From positions 1 through 64,000 of the forward strand of contig JBBRVE010000006.1 of the NCBI GenBank assembly GCA_038247245.1: a DNA stretch of 64,000 nt, read 5' to 3'. The notes beneath the pieces were generated by a model. The model had not been told where the DNA came from. It searched no databases and was given only the letters and a program-made list of their open reading frames with translations. This DNA comes from JAPWJZ01 sp038247245. GTDB taxonomy: Bacteria > Pseudomonadota > Alphaproteobacteria > Micavibrionales > UBA2020. A program made the position numbers and the translations under genes. The number at the start of each line of letters is the position of its first letter. Positions within the stretch are counted from its first letter, which is position 1. Of this stretch, positions 19,870 through 29,423 are shown in pieces.

Positions 19870-21042
19870 ATGGCCAAAAAGCCCGCGAAAAAAGCCGCCA
19901 AAAAATCAGCCACCAAAGCCGGCAAGCTGAACACCCATAACGGGCGCAAACCGATCCCCGCCATCCTGATGGCCTATTCGGAATCGGATTTCACGAACCC
20001 GCATGAAGCGATGACCGCGCAGGAGCCAAAGGATTGCCGCGGCGATTTCACGCATATGGGCGCGAAATATTGGGGCTATGAATCGCGCCGCCACATGGCG
20101 ACCCGCGTGACCGACGGCGCTGAATCGCTGGATTTCAACCACGCCGCGCATAACTGGATGATCATCGGCCTGAAGAAACGCGCTGTCATCGACGCCATCA
20201 CCATCAGCACGAAATGGTACACCGGCAATCAGGTGCAGGCGGCATCGGTGTTCCTGATCGACGATCTGGAAGGCACGCAAGTGCAGGTGCTCGACCGCGC
20301 GAAACTGAAGCCGGATTCCGAACATGTGTTCAAGGTCAAGGCGTCGATTGCGACCGAAGTATATGTGGAGCTGTATTACGAAGGCGGCCTCTCCCGCATC
20401 AATTTCTTCGGCGAACTGGCCGATGTGCAGCTGCCGGAGCGCCGCAACCTGCTGGACGGCGCAAAGATCAGCCATGTGTCGAACATCCATTACGGCGTGC
20501 CCGACCGCGCGGTCGGCGGCGACCGTCAGCAGATGTATATGTATGGCTGGGAATCGGCGCGCACCGGTTACGGCGAACAGGCTGTGTTTCACCTGAAAAA
20601 ACCCGCCGTGATCGACGAAGTGATCGTCGATACCTACCTGCACCGCCTCAACGCCCCCATGACCGCGCATGTCTACGGGCTGAACGCGAATGACAAGGGC
20701 GTGAAGGGCAAAAAACTGGACGCGCTGATGAAACTCGCCCCGAAATGGAGCCTTGTGTTCGATGGCGACAAGCATGTCGTGCCGAAGGATTTCAAGGATT
20801 ACATGCTGAACCAGAAATACCTGAAGGAAAAAGGCGTGATGGACACGCAGCAGTTCAAGATCGTATTGCACCTGCCCGGTAACAGCCCGTGGAAACCCGT
20901 CATTCCTTTCGCCCCGCTGTCGCCCGACACCTATCACCGTTATCGCGACGTGTATGATGCCGGCCCCGTAACGCATGTGCTGTATATGCACTACGATAAC
21001 GGTGGCATCCACGGCCTCAAGATGTTCGGCACCGAGGATTAA
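19870..21042 (+). CDS. alc: Allantoicase with Lys/Ala-rich N-terminal tail
   Basis: Hydrolyses allantoate to ureidoglycolate and urea. Two tandem allantoicase repeats are visible: YWGYESRRH, HNWMIIGLKKRAVIDAITI and KWYTGNQVQAASVFLID in the first half, and HVSNIHYG, MYGWESARTG and KKPAVIDEVIVDTYLHRLNAPM in the second. Residues 1-17 are a basic tail (MAKKPAKKAAKKSATKA) outside the catalytic fold. ATG at 19870 with AGGA just upstream is preferred over the in-frame TTG at 19858; the protein is 390 residues. It overlaps the convergent membrane-protein gene by four bases at its 3' end. Confidence 0.87.
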   Translation: MAKKPAKKAAKKSATKAGKLNTHNGRKPIPAILMAYSESDFTNPHEAMTAQEPKDCRGDFTHMGAKYWGYESRRHMATRVTDGAESLDFNHAAHNWMIIGLKKRAVIDAITISTKWYTGNQVQAASVFLIDDLEGTQVQVLDRAKLKPDSEHVFKVKASIATEVYVELYYEGGLSRINFFGELADVQLPERRNLLDGAKISHVSNIHYGVPDRAVGGDRQQMYMYGWESARTGYGEQAVFHLKKPAVIDEVIVDTYLHRLNAPMTAHVYGLNANDKGVKGKKLDALMKLAPKWSLVFDGDKHVVPKDFKDYMLNQKYLKEKGVMDTQQFKIVLHLPGNSPWKPVIPFAPLSPDTYHRYRDVYDAGPVTHVLYMHYDNGGIHGLKMFGTED

Positions 21043-22406
21043 TTCCGGCGGCGGTCGCGCTTTAACAGACTGAAGGCGAAAATAACCACCAGCGCCAGCG
21101 TCGCCACCAGCACGCCGACGCGCAAGAACGACGGCGCCTGCAGACTGTCGCCCTGCGTCGTGAAATCGACGGTATCGACAATGACCGATAGCGTGCTGAT
21201 GAGGGTGAAGGCCAGCATGAACAACCCGAGTTTCTTGTTCTGCAGGTGGTTCAGGTTTTCGCGGATGCGGTCATAGATTTTTTCGACCAGTTCCAGCTTG
21301 GTATTCAGGTTGTCGAACCGGTCGCGCGTATGCCACGCCTTTTCCAGCGCATGCCAGATTTTCAACCCCTGCGGATCAAGGCTGTTGTCGAAATCGTCAT
21401 AAACGGCCTTGAACAGTGTCACCTTGGACTGGTATTCGACGATGATTTCGGATTGCCGCTCCAGCAATTTCATGTCCTGTGAATGTTTCTGGCGATCCAG
21501 CTCGTTCGACAGGAAAAACAGGTCGCGGTCGATATCTTCCGCCGCCACATAAAATATATTCTGCGCGCGCACCATGCTGAGCAGCGTGCCCAGCTGTTTT
21601 GGCTGAACGGAATTGATGTCGTACACCTCGGCTGAATTGCCGTTGCCCGGATAGACGGACAGGCCGGGAATGATCGATGCGTCCTCGATCAAATCCGCCT
21701 GTTCGCTGAAAATCAGGCGTTTATTGACGAGTTTCTGGGTTTCGTAATCCCGCGCGCAAGGCGCATGGAAAACACGGTGCACCCAGAACAAATCGCCGAT
21801 GCCCTGGAAAATGCTGCTATTCGCCCAATACGCGTTTTTGCCGCTGCCATAGAAACTGGCAAGCGTATACTCCGCTGCCAGCTTCGCCGCCGCCAGTTCG
21901 AACGTCGCCACGAAAAGCGGGCGATAGGCGGAGAGCAAGGAACTGGATTTTTCCGCAGCAACGCGGTATTCGTCCATCGTTAAATCCCGCAATCCCTCGA
22001 TTTCGCCCACAAACGTCGCCGAACCGTAACCCATATCGTATAAACGTACATCGATAGCGTAGATGTGAAAAATGCAGTCGTTTTCATGCTGGAGACTCTG
22101 CGGCAATTTCAAAGAAACCAAAACATCGCCAAGGTCTTTTTCCTCCAGCGTGCGCCCCGCGAAATAACCGGGGATAATTGTGTTGCCGCGCCTTGTATCC
22201 GCATCGATCTTCATTTTATTGCCGCGCGCGCCATGTGCGGGCGTATACCAATGCCCCTGCCCGTCCGCCATTGCGCCCGCGAATTCCTGCTGGTATGCGC
22301 CATACCCCTTCGCCAGCAGCGCGCGGCTGTCAATGACCAGCCCTGATCGCATCGGGCCGTTGAAGGTCATCTCGCGGCGTTCGTGCTTGGCCAGGTATGT
22401 CGTCAT
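21039..22406 (-). CDS. Uncharacterised membrane protein with CorA-like topology
   Basis: I do not recognise a named family. The 455-residue protein has about 390 soluble residues, the last 150 strongly helical and charged (about 270-395), followed by two C-terminal membrane helices (LGLFMLAFTLISTLSVIV and VGVLVATLALVVIFAFSLL) separated by a short loop and ending in RDRRRN. That layout resembles CorA/ZntB transporters, but no GMN motif is present, so transport is not claimed. It is translationally coupled (ATGA) to the upstream M48 protease, suggesting that the two act together in the membrane. Confidence 0.7.
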   Translation of the reverse strand: MTTYLAKHERREMTFNGPMRSGLVIDSRALLAKGYGAYQQEFAGAMADGQGHWYTPAHGARGNKMKIDADTRRGNTIIPGYFAGRTLEEKDLGDVLVSLKLPQSLQHENDCIFHIYAIDVRLYDMGYGSATFVGEIEGLRDLTMDEYRVAAEKSSSLLSAYRPLFVATFELAAAKLAAEYTLASFYGSGKNAYWANSSIFQGIGDLFWVHRVFHAPCARDYETQKLVNKRLIFSEQADLIEDASIIPGLSVYPGNGNSAEVYDINSVQPKQLGTLLSMVRAQNIFYVAAEDIDRDLFFLSNELDRQKHSQDMKLLERQSEIIVEYQSKVTLFKAVYDDFDNSLDPQGLKIWHALEKAWHTRDRFDNLNTKLELVEKIYDRIRENLNHLQNKKLGLFMLAFTLISTLSVIVDTVDFTTQGDSLQAPSFLRVGVLVATLALVVIFAFSLLKRDRRRN

Positions 22407-24799
22407 GCAGCCTTCACTTTCTTGATGGAATAGACGCAGGCATGGGGTGTTTTTTTCATCTTGCCTTCCAGCCCGGCAATCGCACCGACATCGATAAACA
22501 GGAATTCGGCGCCGAGGTTTGATTTGCCGATAAATTCGTTCAATTCAGCCTGCAGCTTTTTCTGCGTCGAAAACATCGGCTGCTTCATTTTAAACGCAAC
22601 AAGGTATGACGGATATTCCGGCAGGTACTGCACCTTTTTCTGCGCGATATAGACGCTCTGCAGCAGTTTATATTTCACGCAATGCTCGGCAATCGCCTTC
22701 ACGACGTCTTCCGCCAAGCCATGCGGCAGGTAAGTGTCGGTCGCCAGCACTAGCTCGCGTTCCTCCGCCCCTGCCTGCCGTTCGTATTCCCATGTGGTCA
22801 ACCGTTCTTCCCACGGCTTGGCTTCGGCTTTGCGGTTATGTTTTTGAAAATAACCGATGGCATGCTGGCAGGCGCTGGGCACGGCCTGTGGATTTTCATC
22901 GGCCAGCCGCTGCAGCACGGGCAGCTGCGTTTCATCGCCCGCATCCAGTTTCAGACCGGCGATGTTCATTTGCGCGGGGCTGTCCTTCGGGTCGCGGCGC
23001 AGGATTTCTTCGCAGGCGGAGAGGATGGCGGCGTCATCCTTGGCACGGTCGGCGGCAGCGATCACTTCGTCGAGTTCGTCGCGCGTCAGTTCTGCCAGTG
23101 TTTTCTGTTTCAGTTCGGCATAGCGTGCGGTGACATGCAGGTGATCGTTATGCGCCGCTTCCCAATGCGGGCGTGCGGATTCCAGCCATTCGGCATTAAA
23201 CGCGCCCGCAAGTTTTGCCTCGCCTTCACCCAGCAATTCGCGCGCGGCGCTGCTGGCGACAGGTTCCGGGGCGATAAAGCCATGCCCCAGCGCCGTGACG
23301 CGTTCCATCAGCGTCGGATGCGTGCTGGCATAGCCCGGTTCTTCCTTGGTCACGATGTCGATGATGTCTTTCTGGTCGCGCGCCGTGCCGAAAAAACCGG
23401 CCATCGCGGTATAGGGCGCTTCGCCAGCGGGATCGGGCGCGGCTTCCGCCTTTTTCCACTGGTCACGCCAATACAGCGTCGCCGTTTCATGATCGCGCAC
23501 GGCGACCGCCGACAGCGCCGCCGCTGCGTGATCCGCACCCGCCAGTTTAGCGGCGAAGGCATCGGCCTCATATTCGCATCTGCGTGATAGCGCAAAACTG
23601 TAGGCGCTGAACACGCCGATAAACCAGCTGTAAAACCGGTTCAGTTTCAGCGCATACCACATATGCTCGAACTGCAGGCGGTCGCCAAGGATCAGCCAGC
23701 TGGTGCGAATGCGGTAAATCCATTGCCCCAGCGCGTTATCCTTGGCCGCCACATGGCCGTATTCATGCCCCACGACGCTTGCCAGTTGCGGCAGCGTCAA
23801 TGCCTGCATCAGCGGCAGCCCCAAGGTCAGCACCACCGGCCCGAAGCCGAAGAAGCCGAGGAAGCCCGTGCTGCGCGACACACTTGCATTCATTTCGTTG
23901 CTGATATAAACGCGCGCAAAACGCGGGCCTTGCGCCTTGTCGATGATGCGCGACAGGAACGCGAACAGTTGCGGCGCATCCTGTTCGCGAATTTCAATCC
24001 CGGGCGGCGGAAAATTGGGCAGCAGCATGGATTTCGCCATGATGAATGAAAAACCGATCGGCACCGCCGCCAGCACAAAGGCAAGCTTGGCAGCGCCCGC
24101 ATTCGCCCCCGTCAGCAGCAGCACAGCCGCCCCCATGCCAAGCCCGATCGGGATCATCAGCAATATCGCGCCGAATACGACCGCGTAGCCGACCAGCGCC
24201 AGCCGCACCGTGCGTTTTTTCAGCCATGCGGGGTCTGATTTCGCCTTCGTCTCGATCAGCTGCACCAGATTCCTGAAATCCTCGTCGCGCTTTTTACGCT
24301 CCGCCGGCGTAATAATTTTCATGTCATCGGCGACCATCCACAGCAGGTATAGCGGGGGCAGCACCAGCGCCATAAACACCGCCATCAGGAAATGCCAGTT
24401 GAAGCGGAAACCGCCGATGGAAAAACGCATCGACTGGTCCTGCGCGATATCCCATTCCGTGACAAAAGGATGCTGCGCCATGCCTGTTTCAAACACGCGG
24501 CCTTTTTTCACCAGATGGCGCTGGCTGCGCCCGCTATACATCCATTCGATGAAATCTGCCTGCAGCGTGAATTCACGGCTGCCGATTACGCCTGTCAGAA
24601 GCATGCGCGGCGGAAAGGCCGACCAGTCCATCTGGCGGGACACGTATTTCCAGTCATACGGTCCCTGCCATTTCATGATGCCTTCGGCTTGAGACATTTT
24701 TTCGAGCGGCGGATCAAGCGTCGCATTCGTCGCGGCGAATTGCAGCGCCGCAGGCCAGATAACGAGGAAGATAATGGTGCAGATGATGCGCTTCAGCAT
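22403..24799 (-). CDS. M48-family membrane metallopeptidase with C-terminal helical repeat region
   Basis: Integral-membrane zinc protease of the HtpX/Ste24 type, 798 residues from ATG 24799, which has GGAG ten bases upstream; an in-frame GTG at 24829 is possible. One N-terminal helix, a loop of about 100 residues, then helices near 127-150 and 200-260 precede the catalytic domain. The zinc site is HEYGH at 345-349 and Glu411 in CEYEADAFAAKL. Residues about 540-790 are TPR-like helices and a final alpha/beta part with no obvious family. This is far longer than HtpX (about 290). It overlaps the following membrane-protein gene by ATGA. Likely role: membrane protein quality control or processing of a specific partner. 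Confidence 0.86.
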   Translation of the reverse strand: MLKRIICTIIFLVIWPAALQFAATNATLDPPLEKMSQAEGIMKWQGPYDWKYVSRQMDWSAFPPRMLLTGVIGSREFTLQADFIEWMYSGRSQRHLVKKGRVFETGMAQHPFVTEWDIAQDQSMRFSIGGFRFNWHFLMAVFMALVLPPLYLLWMVADDMKIITPAERKKRDEDFRNLVQLIETKAKSDPAWLKKRTVRLALVGYAVVFGAILLMIPIGLGMGAAVLLLTGANAGAAKLAFVLAAVPIGFSFIMAKSMLLPNFPPPGIEIREQDAPQLFAFLSRIIDKAQGPRFARVYISNEMNASVSRSTGFLGFFGFGPVVLTLGLPLMQALTLPQLASVVGHEYGHVAAKDNALGQWIYRIRTSWLILGDRLQFEHMWYALKLNRFYSWFIGVFSAYSFALSRRCEYEADAFAAKLAGADHAAAALSAVAVRDHETATLYWRDQWKKAEAAPDPAGEAPYTAMAGFFGTARDQKDIIDIVTKEEPGYASTHPTLMERVTALGHGFIAPEPVASSAARELLGEGEAKLAGAFNAEWLESARPHWEAAHNDHLHVTARYAELKQKTLAELTRDELDEVIAAADRAKDDAAILSACEEILRRDPKDSPAQMNIAGLKLDAGDETQLPVLQRLADENPQAVPSACQHAIGYFQKHNRKAEAKPWEERLTTWEYERQAGAEERELVLATDTYLPHGLAEDVVKAIAEHCVKYKLLQSVYIAQKKVQYLPEYPSYLVAFKMKQPMFSTQKKLQAELNEFIGKSNLGAEFLFIDVGAIAGLEGKMKKTPHACVYSIKKVKAA

Positions 24800-24866
24800 G
24801 AGCGGGTAACTCCGGAATGTCCGTTTCACATTCTAAAGTGCGGAGTTTAAAGAAACTCTAATGGCG

Positions 24867-25886
24867 TTATGGAGAATAAGGGCGCGGTGCGGAGGCAAGC
24901 GGCGGCGGCAAATGCGGGTTCAGCGTGGCGCGGATTTTCAAAACCAGCTCGTCCTTGTCGAATTCGGTATAGCGCAGATGCCACGGCTTGCCGTCCCCCT
25001 CGCCCGCGCGCTCCTGATACAGCAACCCCATTTTGTCGCCCATATCGATGGTGTCGGGATGGCCGTTTTCGCCGGTGCCTTCGGGATAAGCGGTGGGATC
25101 GACGGGCGTATCCATCGCGGTGAACGGGCCGCCCGCTGTTTTCGATGCCGCGAAAAACACGCGCTGCCGCGTGCCGCGTTCCGATAAATCCCTGTCCAGA
25201 AACGCAACGCCGACCATCAGGAAAGCGTCATCTTCCAGCTGCACAACCTTCGCCCCCTCCAGCCCCCATTCATAATTCGCCGAACCGGGTTTGTTGTGGA
25301 ACGGCACGTCTTCCTGCTTCAACGCCAGCACGGGCGCTTCCCACGCCTCCGTCCCTTTTTCGCGCAGGGACACATAGACATCGCCGCAACCGATGCTGCG
25401 ATAGCCGGAAAAAGTCATGCAGTCATATTCACGCGCGCCGATTTTCACATCCGACAGCGCGACATCGTACAAACTCAATACCGGAAAATCACCCTGCGGC
25501 ACATCATCCGCCGTCATGGCGGGCAGCGGCGCGGCGTTAAAGTTTTTTCCATCCGTTGACGTTGCCTGCGCGATCACGCCCGTGGTGCTGAAGCAACTGG
25601 TCTGGATCAGCATGTCCCATGTCCCGTCCGGCTTCAAAACCACGGCGGGGGCGACAACTTCGGGGCCGGCGACATTCACGACGGCAGGTTCCAGTTCCTG
25701 CCACGGGCCGGCGGGATGGTCGGCCCTGAACCTGCCCACATGCCACGGTTTGTCTTTTTCCGTGCCGTTGCTGGCGAACATGTAATAGCTGCCGTCGGCG
25801 CCCTTCACCACGCTCGGATCCTTGATCTCGAAATAGCCGGTATCGATGTCATTCAGGCGGCGGAACACGACGCGGGTAGAGGGCAT
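24867..25886 (-). CDS. Five-bladed beta-propeller protein, GH43-like
   Basis: A 339-residue soluble protein with recurring propeller phrases: FEIKDPSVVKGADGSYYMFAS, RADHPAGPWQ, VVAPAVVLKPDGTWDM, DCMTFSGYRSIG, YEWGLEGAKVVQLEDDAFLM and TAGGPFTAMD. These fit the GH43/GH32-type glycosidase superfamily, with Asp in KDPSVV and Glu in WGLEGAKV as candidate catalytic acids. No signal peptide is seen, so it appears cytosolic. ATG at 25886 is preferred to the TTG at 25901. Substrate unknown; it is divergent from the glucan synthase gene 247 bases away. Confidence 0.6.
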   Translation of the reverse strand: MPSTRVVFRRLNDIDTGYFEIKDPSVVKGADGSYYMFASNGTEKDKPWHVGRFRADHPAGPWQELEPAVVNVAGPEVVAPAVVLKPDGTWDMLIQTSCFSTTGVIAQATSTDGKNFNAAPLPAMTADDVPQGDFPVLSLYDVALSDVKIGAREYDCMTFSGYRSIGCGDVYVSLREKGTEAWEAPVLALKQEDVPFHNKPGSANYEWGLEGAKVVQLEDDAFLMVGVAFLDRDLSERGTRQRVFFAASKTAGGPFTAMDTPVDPTAYPEGTGENGHPDTIDMGDKMGLLYQERAGEGDGKPWHLRYTEFDKDELVLKIRATLNPHLPPPLASAPRPYSP

Positions 25887-25943
25887 GGGAAGCCTTTTCA
25901 AAGACGGGTTTAAGCCCTCACCCTAGGCCACCCCCCTTTTCCG

Positions 25944-26030
25944 TACAAGACCTTGTATTCGTAAGATAAATTCAGGCTTATGTCTTTTTTCAGTGCAGCG
26001 TGACGCCCTGCTTTGGGCTGAATATATAAT
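25944..26030 (+). promoter_or_regulatory. Possible control region of the glucan synthase gene
   Basis: A TACAAG-AC-CTTGTA dyad (25944-25957) precedes an exact TATAAT at 26025-26030. The -35 (GTGACG near 26000, 19-base spacing) is weak. The 5' leader to the ATG at 26134 would be about 100 bases. Confidence 0.35.
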
Positions 26031-26133
26031 GGCTTGGCACGCGATGAACGCAATGAACGGCTGTTTATCTATTGCCATATAAGCGGCCAAAAGTGTAGGT
26101 TGCTGCTGAACGATCAACGGAGTCCCCCGCCAG

Positions 26134-28017
26134 ATGTCTGACACCCAAAAACGCCTTGCCGACATCACGACCGCGCGCCTTGTGCTGCTGGGGCTGTTCA
26201 TCGCCGTCGCGTGCGTTTATTTTCCGTGGCGGGTGACCGTTTTCAACACCGCCTCGCCCATTTTCTCCAGCGTTTTCTTCGCGGTCGAGCTGATCGGTTT
26301 CATGTGGGGGATCGTGTTCCTGCTGAGCGTACTGAAAATTGTTACGCCCCGCACGCTGCCCGTCCGGCAAGGCATTGCCGTGGATGTCTTTATCCCGACC
26401 TATAACGAGCCTGTCGATATCGTGCGCCGCACTGCGGCGGCGGCGCTGCGCATTTCATACCCGCATGTGACATGGATTCTGGATGACGGCAACCGTCCCG
26501 CCATGCGCGAAATGGCCGAGGAACTGGGCTGCCGCTATATTGCACGCGGGCAGAACACCGATGCCAAGGCAGGCAACCTCAATAATGCGCTGAAACATGC
26601 GACGGGCGAATTCATCGCGCTGTTCGATGCGGATTTCATCGCCGAGCCGCGCTTCCTCGACCGCACGCTGGGCTATTTCGCCGACCCCAAAGTCGCCTTC
26701 GTGCAGACGCCGCAGGAATATTACAATTTTGATTCATACCAGTATGTCGGGTCTGACCGCGCGCACAGTTCATGGTCGGAACATTCGCTGTTCTACCGCG
26801 TCATTCAGGCAGGCCGGGCCGTTTATAACGGCACAATGTTCTGCGGCTGTAGCGCCGTCTTGCGCCGCGCGGCGATTGATTCCATTGGCGGCATCGCAAC
26901 CGGCACCGTGACCGAGGACATGCACACATCCGTGCGCCTGCACAATGCAGGCTGGGATTCCGCGTACCATTCCGAAACATTGTCGGCCGGGCTTGCGCCG
27001 CATGATGCCGACGGCTTCCGCCGCCAGCGCCTGCGCTGGGCGCAGGGCGCGATGCAGGTTTTCCGCAAGGAAAAACTGATCACCGGCGCGAAGGGACTGA
27101 GCACATTCCAGCGCCTTGGATATGTCATGCATGTGATCTCGCATATGGAAGGCCTGCGCCATGCCTTCATTTACCTGACCCCCATCGTGACGCTGGGGAT
27201 TGGCATGTCGCCGTTCCGTCTTGACCTGCACTTTCAGGAATGGGCGATGTTCTCGCTGCCCATGATCGTGCTGGGCATTTTCAATTTCGAGGAATTTGCC
27301 CGCGGCCATGCGCGCATCCTGCGCAACGAGCTGTTCAATCTGGTCCGCTGCCCGTCGTCGGTTCACGCAATATTCGCGCTGATAGACAAGCGCCATATTC
27401 CGTTCCGCGTCACGTCCAAGATCAAGGATGGCGCGCGCGGCTTCCTGTTCCCGTGGTTTATCCTGGCGGCAACGCTTATCGCGATCTCCAAGGCGATGTG
27501 GGAAGTCTGGAACGGCACCGCAATGCTGACCGGCTGGCCGCTAGTCATCGTGATGACATGGGCGACGCTGAGCGCGATGATTGCCGTCTGCGTCTGTCTG
27601 CTGACGCGCCGCTGCGACAATAACCGCCGTTCTTTTTCGCGCTTTCCCGCCGCCGTGCCCGTGACGCTGCACCCTGAAAACGGCGCGCCTGCGGTGCAGG
27701 CGATGGTGACGGATATTTCCGATAGCGGTTTGTCGGTGCGCGCAATGAATGGCGCGATGTTGCCCTTGGGCCGCGTGACAGGCGCATTGTCGCTATGCGG
27801 TCAGGAAGCCCCCTTTACCCTCAATCTGCAACCACGCAACAACGGCGCGAGCGGTGGCCTATTAATATGGAAAAATGAGGCGCAGCGCGACCATTACTTG
27901 CACCTGATCGTGGTCGACCGAATCCGCTTCCTTGCGACCTTCGATGACCTCGAACAGAAAACCAATCTGGGTTGGCTGCTGCCGCGCCGCGAGCAGCAGG
28001 CCCAGACACAGGGCTGA
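26134..28017 (+). CDS. GT2 beta-glucan / cellulose synthase-like protein with PilZ domain
   Basis: Membrane processive glycosyltransferase of the BcsA type, 627 residues. Two N-terminal membrane helices (16-37, 45-70) precede the GT-A domain with DDG 117-119, DAD 165-167, TED 260-262 and QRLRW 298-302. At least four further helices lie between about 340 and 490. The C-terminal PilZ domain has RxxxR at R499-R503 and DxSxxG at 527-532, the c-di-GMP-binding motifs, so activity is probably switched by c-di-GMP. BcsA of cellulose producers is longer (about 750-870), and no bcsB, bcsC or bcsZ is present, so the polymer may be a different beta-glucan. The BcsS-type gene follows. Confidence 0.88.
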   Translation: MSDTQKRLADITTARLVLLGLFIAVACVYFPWRVTVFNTASPIFSSVFFAVELIGFMWGIVFLLSVLKIVTPRTLPVRQGIAVDVFIPTYNEPVDIVRRTAAAALRISYPHVTWILDDGNRPAMREMAEELGCRYIARGQNTDAKAGNLNNALKHATGEFIALFDADFIAEPRFLDRTLGYFADPKVAFVQTPQEYYNFDSYQYVGSDRAHSSWSEHSLFYRVIQAGRAVYNGTMFCGCSAVLRRAAIDSIGGIATGTVTEDMHTSVRLHNAGWDSAYHSETLSAGLAPHDADGFRRQRLRWAQGAMQVFRKEKLITGAKGLSTFQRLGYVMHVISHMEGLRHAFIYLTPIVTLGIGMSPFRLDLHFQEWAMFSLPMIVLGIFNFEEFARGHARILRNELFNLVRCPSSVHAIFALIDKRHIPFRVTSKIKDGARGFLFPWFILAATLIAISKAMWEVWNGTAMLTGWPLVIVMTWATLSAMIAVCVCLLTRRCDNNRRSFSRFPAAVPVTLHPENGAPAVQAMVTDISDSGLSVRAMNGAMLPLGRVTGALSLCGQEAPFTLNLQPRNNGASGGLLIWKNEAQRDHYLHLIVVDRIRFLATFDDLEQKTNLGWLLPRREQQAQTQG

Positions 28018-28167
28018 GCCTTGTTTTTGTGGCAAAAGAACCACATTTGGCAAAGTTGCGATATCGACGTAAAACAGCACTACCCTTTCCGGCACCAACT
28101 GTAATAACTTCGGCTTAGACAGGCTTTTTAGCCTGCATGAAAAGAATTCATCAAAGGAAATACCACA

Positions 28168-28887
28168 ATGACCAAGGCCAAACTGTTCTCGGCAATCGCT
28201 CTCGCGGGCTGCCTCCTCGCTGCTCCTGTTTCCGCTCAGGCTGAAAAAGTTGCCGGCTGGACCGGTATCGATTTCGCGCCCAGCTCCTACTACGCTTATG
28301 TCGGCGCGGTTGCGGCGATTTCGGGCCAGGACCTGTCGACGCAGGACGGCTGGGTTTTGCGCGCCACTGCCGGTTTCGGCGAATATGACTACGACACCAC
28401 CGCTGTCCCCGCCGGCAACGTCGATGGCAATGGTTCGGGCGCAGACCTGATGATCGGTTACGCTTACTTCTTCAACGGCGGCAACGCGAAAGCGCTGATC
28501 GGTGGCGATGTGAACCACAACGGCCTGTCCCCCAACGATCCCACCAGCAAGACTGACGGCACCGAAGGTGGCGTGAAGGGCATGCTGGAACTGAACGTCA
28601 ACGTGGCTCAGAACGTCGACCTCGGCGCGATGGGTTCCTACTCCACGTCGTTCGACAGCTACTGGTCGCGCTTCACCGGCACCTATAACTTCGGCCCCGT
28701 CAAGTTCGGTCCCGAAGTGCTGTTCATGGGCAACGACTCCTATGACCAGACCCGCTTCGGCGCGGCGCTGTCGGATATCGACCTGAACGGCTTTGCAACC
28801 GCACGCGTTTACGCAGGTTACGCGTCGACCCGCGGCCAAGGCGATGACGGCATGTACGGCGGCCTCTCGCTCGGCAAAGGCTTCTAA
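28168..28887 (+). CDS. bcsS: BcsS-type outer-membrane beta-barrel protein
   Basis: A 239-residue exported protein. The signal peptide (MTKAKLFSAIALAGCLLA... ending AQA at about residue 25) is followed by short amphipathic strands: GWTGIDFAPSSYYAYVGAVAAI, GWVLRATAGFGEYDY, GADLMIGYAYFFNGG, KALIGGDVNHNG and a C-terminal GGLSLGKGF ending in Phe, as in outer-membrane barrels. This pattern matches the alphaproteobacterial cellulose-biosynthesis protein BcsS. It lies 150 bases after the PilZ synthase, supporting a joint role in polysaccharide export or anchoring. A strong terminator follows. Confidence 0.75.
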   Translation: MTKAKLFSAIALAGCLLAAPVSAQAEKVAGWTGIDFAPSSYYAYVGAVAAISGQDLSTQDGWVLRATAGFGEYDYDTTAVPAGNVDGNGSGADLMIGYAYFFNGGNAKALIGGDVNHNGLSPNDPTSKTDGTEGGVKGMLELNVNVAQNVDLGAMGSYSTSFDSYWSRFTGTYNFGPVKFGPEVLFMGNDSYDQTRFGAALSDIDLNGFATARVYAGYASTRGQGDDGMYGGLSLGKGF

Positions 28888-28919
28888 AAATTATCGCCCT
28901 TACAAGGCGGCACGTTATC

Positions 28920-28960
28920 CAAACGCTCCTGGCGCTCTGCGCCGGGGGCGTTTGTCTTTT
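28920..28960 (+). terminator. Strong intrinsic terminator after bcsS
   Basis: A 16-bp stem (CAAACGCTCCTGGCGC pairing with GCGCCGGGGGCGTTTG through two G-T wobbles, loop TCT) spans 28920-28954 and is followed by TCTTTT. Anything downstream needs its own promoter. Confidence 0.9.
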
Positions 28961-29039
28961 GGGGCATGACGCGGATGCCGCGCCGTTCCGCGCGGTATGG
29001 AACAACGACAATCACGACCCGACGCCCGGAAACTTCGCC

Positions 29040-29423
29040 ATGCTCTGCGCCTGCGTCACATTGCAGGACGACCTTGATCCCGCAGCGATGGCGGAGGTTT
29101 ACAAAGTGCTGATGGACGAACCATGGGGGCCAAGCCATATCACGCGCCTGCATACCAAAATCGGCGCGATGCTGGAACGCGACGCGGCTATGCGCGACAA
29201 GACACCTCTGCAGGACGCCGTATGGCAGTTTGATGAAGGCGAGAAATGGTTCGCGCGCCATGTGCTGGAAATCTGGTACACCGGCCACTACGAAAACGCC
29301 GAACGCCCGAGCACCCGCGTTTTGTACGGAGGCGCGCTGATGTATCGCGCGGCGGCGGGCGCATTGAATGTGCCAATGGTCGAGCCGCTCGGCTTCGGCA
29401 ACTGGGAAACGCCGCCGTCATGA
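29040..29423 (+). CDS. FAD-dependent sugar/alcohol dehydrogenase small subunit-like, N-terminus uncertain
   Basis: Resembles the small (subunit III) protein of membrane FAD dehydrogenases such as sorbitol or gluconate dehydrogenase: LQDDLDPAAMAEVYKVLM, WYTGHYENAE and VLYGGALMYRAAAGAL, ending FGNWETPPS. These subunits normally carry a Tat signal that helps export the flavoprotein; none is visible. The longest frame begins with TTG at 28959 inside the T-tract of the preceding terminator, so the ATG at 29040 is given, though it may cut the domain short. It overlaps the GMC subunit by ATGA. The missing signal suggests that the gene has lost its 5' end. Confidence 0.55.
   Translation: MLCACVTLQDDLDPAAMAEVYKVLMDEPWGPSHITRLHTKIGAMLERDAAMRDKTPLQDAVWQFDEGEKWFARHVLEIWYTGHYENAERPSTRVLYGGALMYRAAAGALNVPMVEPLGFGNWETPPS

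Noticed and set aside
28959..29039. Longest start (TTG) of the small dehydrogenase subunit
   Set aside because: The codon lies in the T-tract of a strong terminator and has no ribosome site.
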